A stretch of DNA of 64,000 bases, taken from Sipunculus nudus. Lineage: Eukaryota > Annelida > Sipuncula > Golfingiida > Sipunculidae. Of the stretch, positions 45,914 to 59,590 are shown in pieces. A model generated the notes under the pieces. The model ran no database searches. It saw only the letters and a program-made list of their open reading frames with translations, and was not told the DNA's origin. The position numbers were made by a program, and so were the translations under genes. Position 1 is the first letter of the stretch, and every line of letters begins with the position of its first letter. The DNA is taken from positions 85,708,142-85,772,141 of the forward strand of contig CM049306.1 of assembly GCA_026874595.1 (NCBI GenBank), written 5' to 3'.

Positions 45914-48900
45914 CTTGGTATATGTATTTTGTTTACGAAAAGAATGTTGATTAAATCTACTAACACCATGACGAGGTGACAAAATTCTATGGTCTATATA
46001 CTGGTTAACATATTGGTTTAACATGTATATAGTGTCCTTATGGACAAAAAATTAGTTTAGATATGTACAGTATTTGTAATTTTAATCACAACCAAACTGA
46101 ATAAAAATCTAAAATAGTCAACAATGTGTACTGCAGAATAGGGAATGATAAGGGATACAATCTCTAAGGATTTGCTCCTAGTTGTGTAAGGAGAAAGAGA
46201 GAGAGAGACGAGTTTGGGCATATTTGCGTGAATTCCCTTGAAATGGCCAAGGGTAACAGCATGGGTAAAATCAATTGAGCACATAACTGCTAACAATTTG
46301 ATTAATTTATTCTTCAGACTAAAATTTCTACATCATCTTAAAAAGAATGTCACACAGTCCATATTAAACAATCTCCACACATGCAATAACAACTACGATG
46401 TTCCATCTTCTGTTCCACACATGCCCTGAAATAGAATAAAATGTTCCTGAGCAATGTAGCACGATTCCATTTGTATTGATGGAGACTCCTGATCGTTAGC
46501 TGAAAGACTCTGTACGATTCTGGAAACATTCCCACCTAAGGCAGAATGATACATTTACTGTATCAGACACTTTTTATTTAAACCAAGCAACCAACTGTTA
46601 CTGCTGTCCATCAATATGTTGTCTAGTTGTAACCTTCCTGTACAACATTCAGGCAGCTTGCCTTGTTCACTCATACCTTTTTAATATGTCAAATACAAAA
46701 CTTTATTCAAAGTGTGAATAGACCTTTTCCACAACACAAGTGACATCTGTTGGCAAGGACTGACACTAAGTGTTCAGGTTTCTTTTACATCAACAAAGAT
46801 TATATTTTTTTATATTGTATTACATGTATAAAAAACTACACCCATATGATCCCTACAGGTATTGTTCCTGTCATAGTCTTGGGCACCATAAGTCTACTTT
46901 TATTTAAGAAAACTCAAAATGCTGACTCAAAACACAGCAAAAGATCATTTAATACATGCAGCAAGCATGCTCATGGAAAAGCTCCACTGAGTGTTCTTGA
47001 TGCAGTTCAGTGCAAATAAACCAAGTCTTTACAAATCCTGCTCAGAAGGTTTTTTTCAGAACTGGGGAGCATACAACCAAAGCTGCCATAATAGGCACTG
47101 AAGGGTTATTCTTTCTACATTTGCCTACCACCAATGACCATAACCAAATCACTCCTGGGTCTCAAGTGTGCACCCTTGTGGTAATGACTTTGGCTAAGAA
47201 GAGAGGCAGAACAGGACGCACAGGACCATAACCTTGCAGTCACAAGTCCAGCACCATTACGTCACCGTTGTCTTTTGCTCTGTTCAGATCCAGCATTTTG
47301 TGATGACGTCTGATCTCAAGTCAGCTAGCTACACATTTGAACTAGTCCTGTACTCATATGTGAGTGAAGGAAATAAACTATTATGAAGAATTTATTTTGC
47401 TTAAAACAGCTTGATTCACAAATATTTGTATGAATATGGGTTATCTTAATGGAGCAACAACTCTTGCTGCTTCCACCATGTGTATATTGTGTGGGTGAGG
47501 AAATTAAGAAATTAAGCCATTTCATAGCAAAGTTTAACATGAAACTGTCACATGATTTACCAAACAGTCCACTGTTCATTTCAAGTAAAACTTCTGAATA
47601 CACACAGCTGTATATACTTAAAAAGTATCCCACAATGTTAAATTTCAAAATGTAGATGTGGAACTGCTAACTAACAGTAGGATAATAAATATGGAAATGC
47701 CTAAGACACCTATCTTGTGCCATATACAGTTCCCTTTAAAAAAATCACACTATATTAATATATATTACTTTCAATATATTACTATGAATTCTCTTACTAA
47801 ATCTATACTACATTACTTGTACATCAGCACTAGTGGTTAGAAGATCATGATACCCCATACATTATTCATCTAAACACTACCTGGATGGATAAAAAAAATC
47901 ACGATACATTCTCATTCTGTCTCTATTCAGATTACACCCCATACACACCGGTCATGCTACATTTGTTCTTTAATTCCTACACTTAACCACTGCTTTCAAC
48001 AGCAGGGTTTGCTATGCACCACCAGCAGGGAGTTAGTAGAGGGCCATGAGTATTCCAACTGGTGAGAGCTGGGTATGACCAAGTTGAAACTGGCAATACT
48101 CTAAAAGTATACTTCATTGGTCAGAACATTGGCCCTGTGACCACTGTCTGATGGTGATTCAAAGCAAACCCTACTATTGAAAGCACTAGTCTAGTGGAAG
48201 GTGTTTTAGAACAAGTGTTGTGCCACCGATGTAGCTGAGACTCTGATGTACAAACTGTACAAGTTGAACAGGAGTCCAAAGTGACTACCAACGAGGGGTG
48301 CTCAAATATGTACAGAAAACTGATTGGGAAAAAGCCCTGGCGTGTTAGGATTAATATTGTGGAAAATGGAGATGATTTAAACATTTTCTTAAGATAAGCT
48401 GATTCCAGTTGTGCAATGGTACCAAGAAAGGTTTTTCAGAGTGACTTTCGATTGTAATATATCTGTATATCTGTTTCTGCATTAATAATTCTGAATTTTT
48501 AGAGGAAAATGGCAGCAAAGATATATAATCTTTCAGAGCCAGGTGTATATGTACTCGTGGGCTACTATACCTTTGGATATTGTTCCTTTCAACTTATCCC
48601 CCATATCTTATGCCTATCTAAAACCCTGAAATACAGTACCATTCCACCGTTGTCTATCAGTAAATAATAATCACTATGTAGACACAGATGGACATGGGTA
48701 CAGCAACCTGTGCAGCTGGTTGATGGGTTTTCCCCTATCATAAACAAGATCTGATCCCCAAGTTAAAAGTGTGTCAATATGGCACAATTTGCTACAATGC
48801 ACAATTAACAAATCAGTGTCCACAAAATTATCCACATCTGTATTTGTCTATGTAGACATTATTTCTAAAGCCAACTAAATGACTGTAGCCCTATTTCCAA

Positions 48901-51900
48901 CAACACTAAAGTCAATACAGCAGTACACAGTAGCGGTAGGTATACTGTTCACTCTCTCAAACACTAAATGGATTATTAAGTAAGTGATATATCAGTGCTG
49001 TTCAGTAGTTCTTATTGGTAGGTACCTTCAACACAGATTATGATTCCACCACTTTGTGGAGAGTGCCTATGTTACAGGAAATGAAAACATGTGGCCCTTG
49101 TGGGTTTAGTAAGCAAATAAACCTTCACATCAAAGAGCACCTGACAGGAAGTGAACTTCAAATAACAATTCAGGTGTTTCAGTTTCAGACTGTCTCACTT
49201 CAAAGCTTATTTTTTTTGTCCAGGGTCAACACCCAGGCTTCTTGATCATTTTATAAGCAAAAGCTGCACACATTCTCTCTCATACACAAACACACACTTA
49301 TATTTGATAGTACATTGCACAGATCTGTTGTGTCTAAATTATGATATAAAACATAAAACAATGTTTTTACAGGAAACAATTTTTGCCAGCACAAACCAGT
49401 TAGTCCTTCAATTAGACTTGTATATACACACACATGTACATTTGAAAATAAACCACTTGTGGATTAAAAATCTTTTAGTCTCAAGGAACTTCATCTTCTT
49501 AAAGAGATGACATAAATATTTCACTGTGAGACTCATGTATAATGGCCTAGCTTCACTGAATATGTGCAAGTCCTATTATAAGAATGGCCTGTACACAGAA
49601 ATCAATGCGAGTGCTATTCAGAAATGACTGTAAGCAGGAATTGTACCTTAAGCCACCATATTTACACATATGCATATAATGCAAGAAAAAATACATGATT
49701 TTGTAACTGTGTAAAACCTATGTGTAAGTCAGCATGTCACAGCAGAGATTTTCACTCATAGGGTCTGCTGGAAAATGACACTTTTTCCAACAAAAAGTCA
49801 TTAGTCCAGAGACTTTTTGGGGGAAGGCCTGCTAGATTCACTGTACACTATTACACACTTGTGCCTGTACAAACATTTACCCATAAATGGGGTTTGGGAG
49901 CATTTTTATATCATATACACACTAACAGGTTTTAAGCTTACATATTATGCCACATGTAACTCGATTCTGTTCATTTTTGTTAGGGTGCCTTTCCATACAT
50001 ATGGGTCCCCTTATGGTAAAATTTAACTTGTATACACGAGGCCAACAATGAGGCAATGCATGGAAATTCTCCAACTCGAGCAGTTTTGGATTTCTGCAAA
50101 ATGTGATCTTGTTTTTATAGGTTAGGATAAAGAAGTGATGGACCTTGATGCAAATTAAAGGATTACACATTGACCAGTCTTTGCTTAAGCACCAGCAAAG
50201 TTGGAAAGCCTGACCCGTGAGACAGAGTTTCATACAATTTCAGTGTTTAACATGATATTTAATTAAATTGAATTAAAATTTAAATATATTTTCACTTATG
50301 AATTTTTCCCATCTGATTACCTGTGTGCAGGACCTGCCCATAAAGAAACTGGCTATCTGCACAAAGGTCCCCACACAGACAAAAACCTTCATGCATGGAA
50401 ACACACCCTTACTCTTCACCTGGTAAAAAGAGAAAAATAATGAAAATTCATTAAACACAAGATTCCAGATATTCCTTTTATTATTAATGAGATATGCAGG
50501 ATAAAGCCATGATCATATATAAAGAAAATCTGTAAGGATCTTGTGACTGGAGTTTTCTTACATATTAACAGTAAATATGATGTAACCAGCACAACCCTAT
50601 GTAATTAACACAGACAATATATAAATATCTCACTTTTCAAGAACAATATGATGCTTTATAGGTATCTAAAATTTATCATTTTTGTACTACAAATTTTAAA
50701 GAAGTTTTCTCAGATTCTTCAGGGAGTCATGCTTCATGGACTTAAATTACACATGATGCATATAACCAAAGCTGACCTTTTGACTCGACTGAGGTCTTTA
50801 CAAGTTTTTGATGTTATAAAGATCATAAAGGATTGAATTCAAGCCAAGTCTCTTCTCAAGATCCCCAGGTGTCACCACGGAACAGCCTAAGCATGGTTCT
50901 ATCTACCTTCATCACACAGCAGTTGCATTACATTCCTAGTATTTCATTTTATCTACCAACTGCTACCATGGGGAATGTTTGCTGTACACTGCCACTATGG
51001 GTGCACTGTACATTGGCACCATGCCAAATGTTTAAACTTGAATTACAAAGGGAAATTCACAGCTCTGACCGGTCAAAACTTTTAACCACCGGGGCATGGG
51101 GCATTCCCAGCTGCTAGCCAAATGATTGCTCAGTCCGTCACATTTTGCACAGCGACAATTTATGCGCTTCCCTGGAGGCGGTTTTCGGCAAAAGCTTGAT
51201 ACAAGAGCAGTGGTAGAATGAAATGACTCATAGGAATGGAATGAGGCCACTTAGTAAGGAGAGAAAGGTCTGTAAAGAATGACAAATTTGCACAAGACTC
51301 TTTTAGGGTTGGTATGACACAAAATCTTCATATCAATCATTACAATATGACAATTATGACTATTAATGGTGCTGACAAGAATCAAAGCAATCAATTGTTC
51401 TGAAAATACCAATATGATTAATGATGGCTCTGGCAAGGATATAAATAAATACAAATTTAATATATGGGTACAGCAAAATGAATAAGCTTTTGGATAATTC
51501 TCAATCTGTATTGCACAGAAAACCTTGTAACAAAGAATGTGTGAGGTATAAAGAAATGTAAAGACAAATTAAGTACAACTACAATATAGTTTTTTGTTGT
51601 TAATTTCACAAAGATAATCCTGTGATTCTCCATTATTGCAACACTGCTGAAATGAACTGTTATTTAAAATAAAACACATTCTCCATCTTGAAAAAAATAA
51701 ATATATTATCAATAATTTCATGCCAATAATAAATCTTAATATTATTTTTTTTCCTACTGGCCACCCTGATTCAACACATTCATCAAATTATGTATGTTCA
51801 TTCCTGTCCCTGACAATTTCATTAAGGTAAGTAAAATGCTCATCTCAGGGACTTACATTTTAAGTAGCTGTAGCTACCTTTACTAACCTTTAATCATTCA

Positions 51901-53482
51901 TGATGCATGTAAAGTAAGATGTTTTTTTGCACAATAACAGGTGTGCATCAGTGCAAGTGCTAACATTTTATGTTCATATGATAATGCGCCTCCCTTTTTG
52001 AGATTTATGTACTATTTTTTTCAATTTGAGTCAAAAAAATGTTTACATATAAGTCAAAAAAGGCTTGCCAAGTACTTGCTGGAGCTGTTTAATTTTGCAG
52101 AGATTGTTAAAAAGATGGACTACAATGGAATGAGGACATCCGCTATTATGTTCAACATGAGGCATATACATGGTATGATGATTTAAAGCTGCTTTAACTT
52201 GGCATGGGTTAAGCAGAATGTGGTATGTCAAAAAAATCTTATTTTTTTTTTCGACCTAGTTATTAAGATGACCCGCATTCGTGTTCTGCAACCACGAACT
52301 GCATATGCCATCACATGTGCCAAGTAAACACAGTGTAATTCTTGTATTGGGAGATCCCACTTTATATCTCAGTACACATAAGAGTAAAAATATCCCTACT
52401 TTAATTCACAGTGGTATGACTAAGCTCTAAATATGTGATCACTGAAAATACATGTAATTATCTTTTTATTACAAATACTTGTATACATAAAGTCCTGCCA
52501 AGTCACAATTTTATGTACAGATAATTTGTCAAAATGTGTACAGACATACAAGAACATGTTTCAGCAGTAAAAGAATTCTATATTTCTCCAAGCTGCTTTA
52601 AGTACTGTTGTGATAAATGTATTTTTCTGGCTATTCCCACTGGCCTTAAAACCAATACTGGTCAAACATGGCGAGTCAATAACATTTCTTCACTGTTTCA
52701 CAACATTTTTTAAGGTCTCCTATGATATCACACATATTTTGTAAGTTCATGGTAAGAATTTAAGGTAGATAGATCATAGATAATATAGGAATATTATTAC
52801 TTTATAAATATAATAATCAGATTATAATCCCTATAATATCTTGGTTATATTTGTAATTTATGTAACCAAAAAATGTAAAATTGCTGAAATGATTCTGACA
52901 CAACCAGAATATCAGATTCATTAACATATTGAAGATTGTCTAAATATAACTTAAGATTTCATATTTCATTTCAAATCCCCATGGCTTTATCAGAGTTTTA
53001 GGGTAAATAGACTGTCCATGGTAAAAAAAGAATGACTATATTTAAGATTCTTAATTAAAACAATAATCAGTGAGCATGAGTAACAACCAGTCTTTGGCAT
53101 TGTGGTTATTTGAGATTTTTTTCAATCAATATAATTTCACACATCTATTATAAATGATTTGGATACAATTTCCAAAGAGAGCCAAGCATTCCCATTGCAC
53201 TTGTGTTTTAACTGCACACAGCTTATAACCATCTCAAACAATGGTTAAAACTGCTGACAATGTATATGGATATGGTGTTTTATAAAATACAGTTTGACAG
53301 CTTCAGATTCCTGATGTGGAGACTGGCATTTCTAAGAACAGCTTGGCTGCATTCACAGTGTGTGAGGATGTATAAAACACACCATTTTATGATCATTTGA
53401 TATAATGAATTAATGTGTGACAAAGCTCTGCATCCATGCTACAAAATGATTCCTTTAAGGAAACCCATTTAGATACATACAT

Positions 53483-53488
53483 TTTATT
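53483..53488 (-). terminator. Candidate poly(A) signal of RYBP/YAF2
   Basis: TTTATT on the plus strand is AATAAA on the gene strand, about 970 nt past the stop. One of several possible; not confirmed. Confidence 0.25.
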
Positions 53489-53619
53489 CCCATTCAATGG
53501 GGGTAAATGCATATAAAAGTATTGTGATTTCCAATAATACCTCACCTGCTCCCCAGCACCACCTAGTGTTCAAGCATGAAACCATTACTTTAAGATTTAT
53601 ATATCAGCAAAACATATAC

Positions 53620-53796
53620 AGAAAAGCTTCATCTAACAACCACCTTGTTTCAGCAACCACCTAAAAATAACGACAAGTGTTCCATGTTCACAATTCCTTT
53701 TGCTCTCTACATGGTACTTCGCTTGGACAATCACCATAATAAATGCAACCACTTCGCGAGGTCTTGTTGGTGGTTGTAATTTTTAGGTTTTACTGT
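53620..53796. mobile_element. Family G MITE copy 2
   Basis: A degenerate left end (CAACCACCTTG) and clear right end GGTGGTTGTAATTTTTAGGT then TTTACTGT. Multiple CAACCACC/GGTGGTTG blocks match copy 1. Confidence 0.55.
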
Positions 53797-54061
53797 CTTT
53801 CCAAATCCAAATGCTGAGCATATAAACTTTCACCTTTGGTATCTATCTATACTTCTTTTCAAAGCATCCAACAGTATTTTCTGGGTATTTTTCCCGTATA
53901 AGTATCTCCCTAGTTCTTTTTTATCCCTGAAGGAACACCAGTTGATACCGCAAATGGAATATTACCATAAATAAAAGATCCAAGCAACTATAAACCTGAT
54001 CTGTGTGACGTAACATGGAAAGCAGCCACTGAGTAGATGGAGCCAGCCACGGCCAATATCT

Positions 54062-54243
54062 AAGTACAGTCAAACCTGCGTAATATGACCACCCTTGGGC
54101 AGGCCAAAACTGGTGTTCATCCACAAGTGGTCTAATTAGACAAGTCTGTTACAATCAATGTGCCTGCTCTCAGGTTCACTCAAAGGTTGTCCAATAGACG
54201 GGTGGTCATATCAGACAGATGGTCTTTCAAACAGATATTACTG
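54062..54243. mobile_element. Family G MITE copy 3, 211 bp past the RYBP stop
   Basis: The left end is TACAGTCAAACCTGCGTAAT then ATGACCACC. The right part has GGGTGGTCATATCAGACAG and TTACTGTA. It probably lies inside the RYBP 3' UTR. Confidence 0.58.
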
Positions 54244-54453
54244 TAGCTCCTAGTAACTTTGCCATGTTACAGCAGTCTTCTGATTTTCTTGGGCTCCTTT
54301 ATCCACAGCTGCCAAACGTCCATAAAAGTGCACAGACTGAAGCAACCATAAGCTCCTAAAATAATTCAAACAAATGGCTACATGTGGAGGAACCTAGGGT
54401 TCCCTCTGACTTTTGAGCCACCTGAATATATTGTGCGACATTTTTCATTGGCT

Positions 54454-54682
54454 TCACAGCTCTTCTTTCACTTCTCCGTTCAAGAGTTCCGAGCTTGACA
54501 TGGAGATTGAACTTTCTCCACTGTCTGACTGATTGGGACAACTGTTCTGAGTATCAGCCAGCGTAACTGTAGCAGTCTTTTCCCGTTTGGGTTGATAGTC
54601 TGTTATAATGACAGTCACATTCCCCACTGTCACCTCCATACTGTGACCGCTACTTCGATCAATATTTTTTAATCTTGGTGGC
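54454..54682 (-). CDS. RYBP: RYBP/YAF2 terminal exon (RING1-binding domain)
   Basis: 229 nt ending in TGA at 54454-54456. The acceptor is [18 protein letters not shown] and [11 protein letters not shown] are the core of the C-terminal domain; the last 35 residues are Ser/Glu-rich. Confidence 0.93.
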
Positions 54683-57600
54683 CTGCAAAACCAATACACA
54701 AAATCAATGTCAGACACACAAATTAATGTTATGTATAGGTTTTTATATGTAAGACACAATCAAAAGGTGATTCAGCTTAAACCAAGAGCAACAGCTGACA
54801 CTACAGCTATGGCAAATTGAAACTAAGCAAATTATTAAGCAGTCAAATGGCTGAAATCTAAATGGTCCCAATAACACTGAACAAAAATGACATTCAAATG
54901 ACTTACAAATGGCCAAAACAACATTAATATGTACCATATTGTATTGCTATTGGACACAATGAACATATTTCAATATGAAATACTCAGGTTCTTATATTCA
55001 ACAATATAAGACAGTGTATATACTGATTCAGGTCCCCAGGTGGAGTGAGTTTAGAAGAGTTACCTATTCTTTTTGTGGTAATTAGTAAACTCATGCTTCT
55101 GTGACTGGCCATCTGATGTGGATGCGCCACCTTTCTCCTTCTTTGTGACACATTTCTCCTTTTTAGGTGGCGGGGCATACTGCTGGGCAACCTGCTGGGC
55201 AACTAACTGTGGGTTTATTCTTGGCTTCCTAGGAGAAATTACAAAGTTCAAATTACTAAATGTCACAGAATAGTTTTTTTTTCTTTTTCCACAGAAAAAA
55301 AGTCATACAATATATAGTCACCTAAACACTAAAACCACTACACCCAGGAATGTCCCGATATATTTTTCATGATGTGACAATCTGACATGTACTGCCATAT
55401 TTTGCGCATGATACAGTACATGATCATTGGCAGACTAGGTTAACCTTAGATATTCGAGGGAAAAAAGCAAAAAATTATCACTGGCAATAACCTTACCAAT
55501 TCCTCATGAAATGTTGTGCCGGTAGTGGTCTCTTCTGGACCATGCCTTAACATTTATCCTGTGATTTTTACAAGAATGAGCCAACTTTGAAAAGCGCCAC
55601 CAGGGCTCCCAACCAATGGTGCTGGCATGCTCAGGGTGGGATTATGATACTAATTTTATGAACATCAATACTGATTTAAGTTAATTTCAAAAGAAATCCC
55701 CTTTTCTTTAAACTGGTTCTTTATATGAGATTTTTTAATAAACATTAGTTTACAATGTAAACCATGTCAGTGTGAAAACTTGAAAAACCCTCCTGTAAAC
55801 AATACAATACACATTATATATTTTATAGATTCCGAACCCTCTGAAGCAAATGAATTTCTTTGGTGATTTAGGCTGATTTCATGATCAAATGATTCTATAC
55901 ATGTGTTAGCATCAATCTTGTGATACGCTCTTCACACAGCGGTCAACGCTGGTCATACATGGCAGCCATCCCACATCTCCTTGTGTTTTAACGGTTGCTT
56001 AGAATAGTGAAGTTCTCAGAGTAACACCACCAGGGTGGGTACAATGCAAAGAATTGTAATCAAACCAATGAGATTGTGGTATTGAATTGTGCCTCCAGCT
56101 CCAAACTTTAAACACAAGACACCCCCTCTTGTTGGGCTGATTCCTTGCCTTGCATCATAAACGGTATTATTGGACCAACAAGTGTGTCACATGTTTAAAC
56201 CCAGAGAACCTTGCTATACTACAAATCAGTGGTTAAACAAAAGAAGATATGGAATTATTGCAGTGTATGACCACTGTTTGACTAGTGTAGCGGTGGGTGT
56301 CATAAATGCCTACTTTTGCCCATAAAGTAAACCATCCCATAACATGGATTCAAACCATTGCCTATTTTTCACTTTAATAGCACTTAGTACTTATATCATA
56401 GATAATGCAATTCTCATCCTACTTCACACTTTGTTTTCCTGGTCCTTTCAGCCTGGCCATTCTTGTAGTTTTTCTTGGTTCCCTGGGGAGAATACAATCC
56501 CCCTCCCCCCCAAGGGATGCGTAGAGATAAATGGATGAAGTAGGCAGATTTTCTACTGTTATTCAATGTGTTGACTTCATGTACATCTGTACAGGCTTCC
56601 AGTGTAGCCTCTTGTTAACTACACACATTAAACTCTATTCCACTATCTCAAACTATCTTTTGCTCCTTCCTCTCTCCAAAAATATCTCTATCTCCACTGA
56701 CCAACTTGCTCCAACTTCTGATCTTATATCTTGTTTTACCTATCTACCATAACCAACCAGAAATTAAGACACATATATTTACCCAATGATATTACATGAT
56801 CATAGTAAAACTCTTTATTCCTATTGGTTTCTCTCTGAACACCTCTCCCTAATTAGTAGCAGGGCTAATGAACGCTTCAGATGCCAGGCATATCCTACAT
56901 GGCTTATCTCACAATTAACCTACTGATTGCACTTGGAAGTCTCCTGTTGTTCACAGAAGTTTACATCTGTTTGACATACTTCCCTGTATCTTGACACTTG
57001 ACCAGTGTTGCTACTTGTAAAGCATTGTCAAGCATGCATTAACTGTAATTAGTTAACATGTGAAGTTCATTGATTAATACTTGTACATAAAGACACACTA
57101 AGTGCAATTTAATTAAAATACTGATAAATATTCAAAAATTTAGCAGTTTCATCCAAGAATCCTGTCCTCTGTCACACAGTTAGAACAAGCCTCAAACAGT
57201 TATTTGTCCTGCATTTGGCTGCTAATCATGATCAGTACACATTCTCACCTGGGTGGAGAGAGCACAGCCTTGTGGAAAAGACTTTGGCCAGTATTGACTA
57301 GGCCTGTGAATTGTGAGGGATCTTAGATTCAATTTAGTTTTGCCTCCGATTCAATTCTCAATCAAATTCTTACTTAAGTAGTAAATTTCAGACTTTTTGA
57401 AAAATAAAAGCCATTTTACCAAAATACATGTTAGTTAATTGAACAATACAAAAGAAAAATATAGCTTTCCCTCTGTCACCGCCATAATTGTTTTTACACA
57501 AAAGGGAGTGGTTGACCTGTGAATGTTTAAGTAGATTTAGGGAACATACCCAAAAAAGAGCTTCAATATTGCAAACTGTTCAGTCAAATTTGAGAGCTCA

Positions 57601-58693
57601 CGATTACAATTTAATTGAGGGCTTCCAATTCAATGCATCGATTCTTCAATGCATTGTTACAACCCCAGTATTAGCACAGTAAGTACATGTAGTGATCTTG
57701 ATGCAAACCCATAAACTTGTGGTCACAAGTCTCTCACACCATCCGCTACACCAAAACACACTACAAACCAATTCACCTATACATATTCTCCCCAGATATT
57801 CTGACCTGCATAAAAGTAGGAAAAACTGTCGCATGTACACAATCACAACAGTTGTTTGTAAGAGAATTGCTCCAAATACATTCTACGCATTTTGTTTTGA
57901 TGCTGCCCTCCAAGTTGGTTGAATTTCAGGTCAGGCCCTTACAGAAGTTAAAGTTTTAAGCCCTGTTAAAATATGAATACTTTTTTGAGCTTGTTTATCA
58001 ATAAACCCAAAATGTTTTAAAGAACCATCCCTGGAAAGAAAACTTCATTTAAAATCAATCATGAAGTAGTTAAAATTCACAACTTTAAAGCTGGAACGGC
58101 ATGTTTTCTGATGGTATGTACATATTTTATGAAATTAACATTAATTTTAGTGCATGAAGCAACTATTAACAGTGTCCATTGAGCTGTATAACAATAGCTC
58201 ATAGACATTTTCTCTGTGTTTCTTTCCAGCTTATAATTTTTTTTATTAAAACCTTAAAATTTTGTTTGTTAACAAGAAATGTACACATTAGAAGAAGAAA
58301 AAAAACATTTTTGAAATATTAAATGGGGCACTTTAAATTGCCATATGAAAAGAAAATGTTAATTTCATTTATTGTACAATTTACAACCAGCAAGAAAGTT
58401 GATGTTATACAATTTATGAGTTTATTATTAATTTTACATGAATTTTAATGAGCTGAGGGATGCTACCCTAAACTCCTTTTAATATAACAGAGAAAGACAG
58501 ACACCTATGAGGAACACCTACTTTGAGAGCCATGGTGTGGTCTTATAATTATGTGTTTGATGGAGTACCTTACCTTGTGGAAGTGCCCTTCCTGACATCA
58601 CACATGTCACACTTGAAGGCTTCAGGGGAGTTTCTGTAGGTACAAACCGAGCACTCCCATTGGCCTTCATCAAGCTGTTTAGTCCTTTTTGAC
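54454..58693 (-). CDS. RYBP: RYBP/YAF2 homologue, last three coding exons (about 171 aa; first exon not found)
   Basis: RYBP and YAF2 are nuclear subunits of variant Polycomb complex PRC1. They bind RING1A/B through a C-terminal hairpin and ubiquitylated H2A through an NZF zinc finger. The exons, in transcript order, are 58574-58693, 55064-55228 and 54454-54682, with GT/AG borders and matching phases. Exon 1 here gives the zinc finger WECSVC...KCDMC (C-x2-C-x10-C-x2-C) and the hallmark VRKGTSTR. Exon 2 gives [17 protein letters not shown] and a lysine-rich tail. Exon 3 gives [10 protein letters not shown] and [14 protein letters not shown], the RING1-binding segment, then a serine-rich acidic C-terminus. 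The length fits YAF2 (180 aa) better than human RYBP (228 aa); invertebrates usually have one gene ancestral to both. The start exon, about 10 codons in relatives, was not located up to 64000. Confidence 0.93.
55064..55228 (-). CDS. RYBP: RYBP/YAF2 middle exon
   Basis: 165 nt, acceptor CTCCTAG and donor AATAG/GTAACT. It encodes the conserved [15 protein letters not shown] helix and a basic KKEK-rich segment with no fixed structure expected. Confidence 0.92.
55229..58573 (-). other. RYBP/YAF2 intron between zinc-finger and middle exons
   Basis: 3.3 kb, AT-rich. No further exon or clear repeat was recognised. Confidence 0.6.
58574..58693 (-). CDS. RYBP: RYBP/YAF2 zinc-finger exon
   Basis: 120 nt. 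The acceptor is GGTTTTAG and the donor AAG/GTAAGG. It encodes [17 protein letters not shown], then the second cysteine pair and DVRKGTSTR. It begins one base into a codon, so a preceding exon with two spare bases is required. Confidence 0.92.
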
Positions 58694-58705
58694 CTAAAAC
58701 CGACA

Positions 58706-59590
58706 GAACTATAGAAAAGTATTCAATTTGTCTTCAACATTAACAGCTACAGAAAAGTATTCAATTTGTCTTCAACATTGATAGCTACTTCAGATAAGTA
58801 TTCAGTGTGTCTTCAACATTTCCAGCTACTAATGAAAAGTATTCAATTTTTCTACAACAGTTTACAGCTACTATAGAAAAGCATTCAATTTTTCAACATT
58901 TACAAGGGGTTGAAATAACTTTTCCCCTGTCTGATACAGGCAAACACATGCAAGGAAAGGCATTATTCATTTTTTTCTACCAAACTGTTGGAAAGGAGAA
59001 CACAGATGTTTTCCATATCAGCAGCTGATAAGTAGTAACAAACATGACACAAAAATGAAATATTTTACAGGTGGTGCTCCAGCGACTCCCTATATTTCTC
59101 CATAATTTCGAATACTTTCCTATATTTTCCTTCTTTTTTTTTACTGCACAATCGTCTTTCTGATATAACATTGCTACTATTGAAAATATTCAGTTCTTTT
59201 TCATGCAAGTGTTCATGTAAGATGACGGAATCAGGTTTACACTAGCTAAGTGTGACTGAAAGCTTGATATGATGATAGGATGCATCTTTTGCAGAAAGGA
59301 AAACCTGTATTAATGCTTTTCCATTGGAAAGGTGAAATTTCAAAGTATCATTACACCTGTTTACAGCTTATTTAGAAAAGTAATCGATTTGTCTTCAACA
59401 CTTAAAGCTACTATAGAAAAGTATTCAAATAGTCTCCAACATTTACAGCAGCCATAAAAAAGTATTCAATTTTCATCAATAATTAGAGCTATTATAGGAA
59501 AGTATTAGTCTTAAAAAAAGCAATTGTAGAAAAGTATTCAATTTGTCTCCCAGTTGCAGTTACTATAGGAAATATTCAATTTTGCCTCCT
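58706..59590. repeat. Degenerate 41-45 bp minisatellite beside the RYBP zinc-finger exon
   Basis: Units of the form AGAAAAGTATTCAATTTGTC, TTCAACATTNACAGCTACTA recur about five times in 58706-58905 and about five times in 59365-59590. About 460 bp of other sequence lies between the two blocks. Units differ by substitutions and small indels, so the array is old. The first block starts 13 bp beyond the exon acceptor. Confidence 0.75.

Larger units (their letters stand above)
43148..54453. other. Repeat-poor region without recognised genes; possible long RYBP 3' UTR
   Basis: About 11.3 kb. It contains one family F and three family G MITEs, a poly-G tract (44544-44554) and otherwise unique, AT-rich sequence. 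All open frames are short and lack motifs or splice context. Part should be the 3' UTR of the minus-strand RYBP gene; a candidate AATAAA for that strand lies at 53483-53488. Where the UTR ends cannot be read from sequence alone. Confidence 0.5.

Noticed and set aside
46750-47231. Two consecutive plus-strand frames with a hydrophobic stretch
   Set aside because: No recognised family, no promoter or splice evidence, and located where RYBP 3' UTR on the other strand is plausible.
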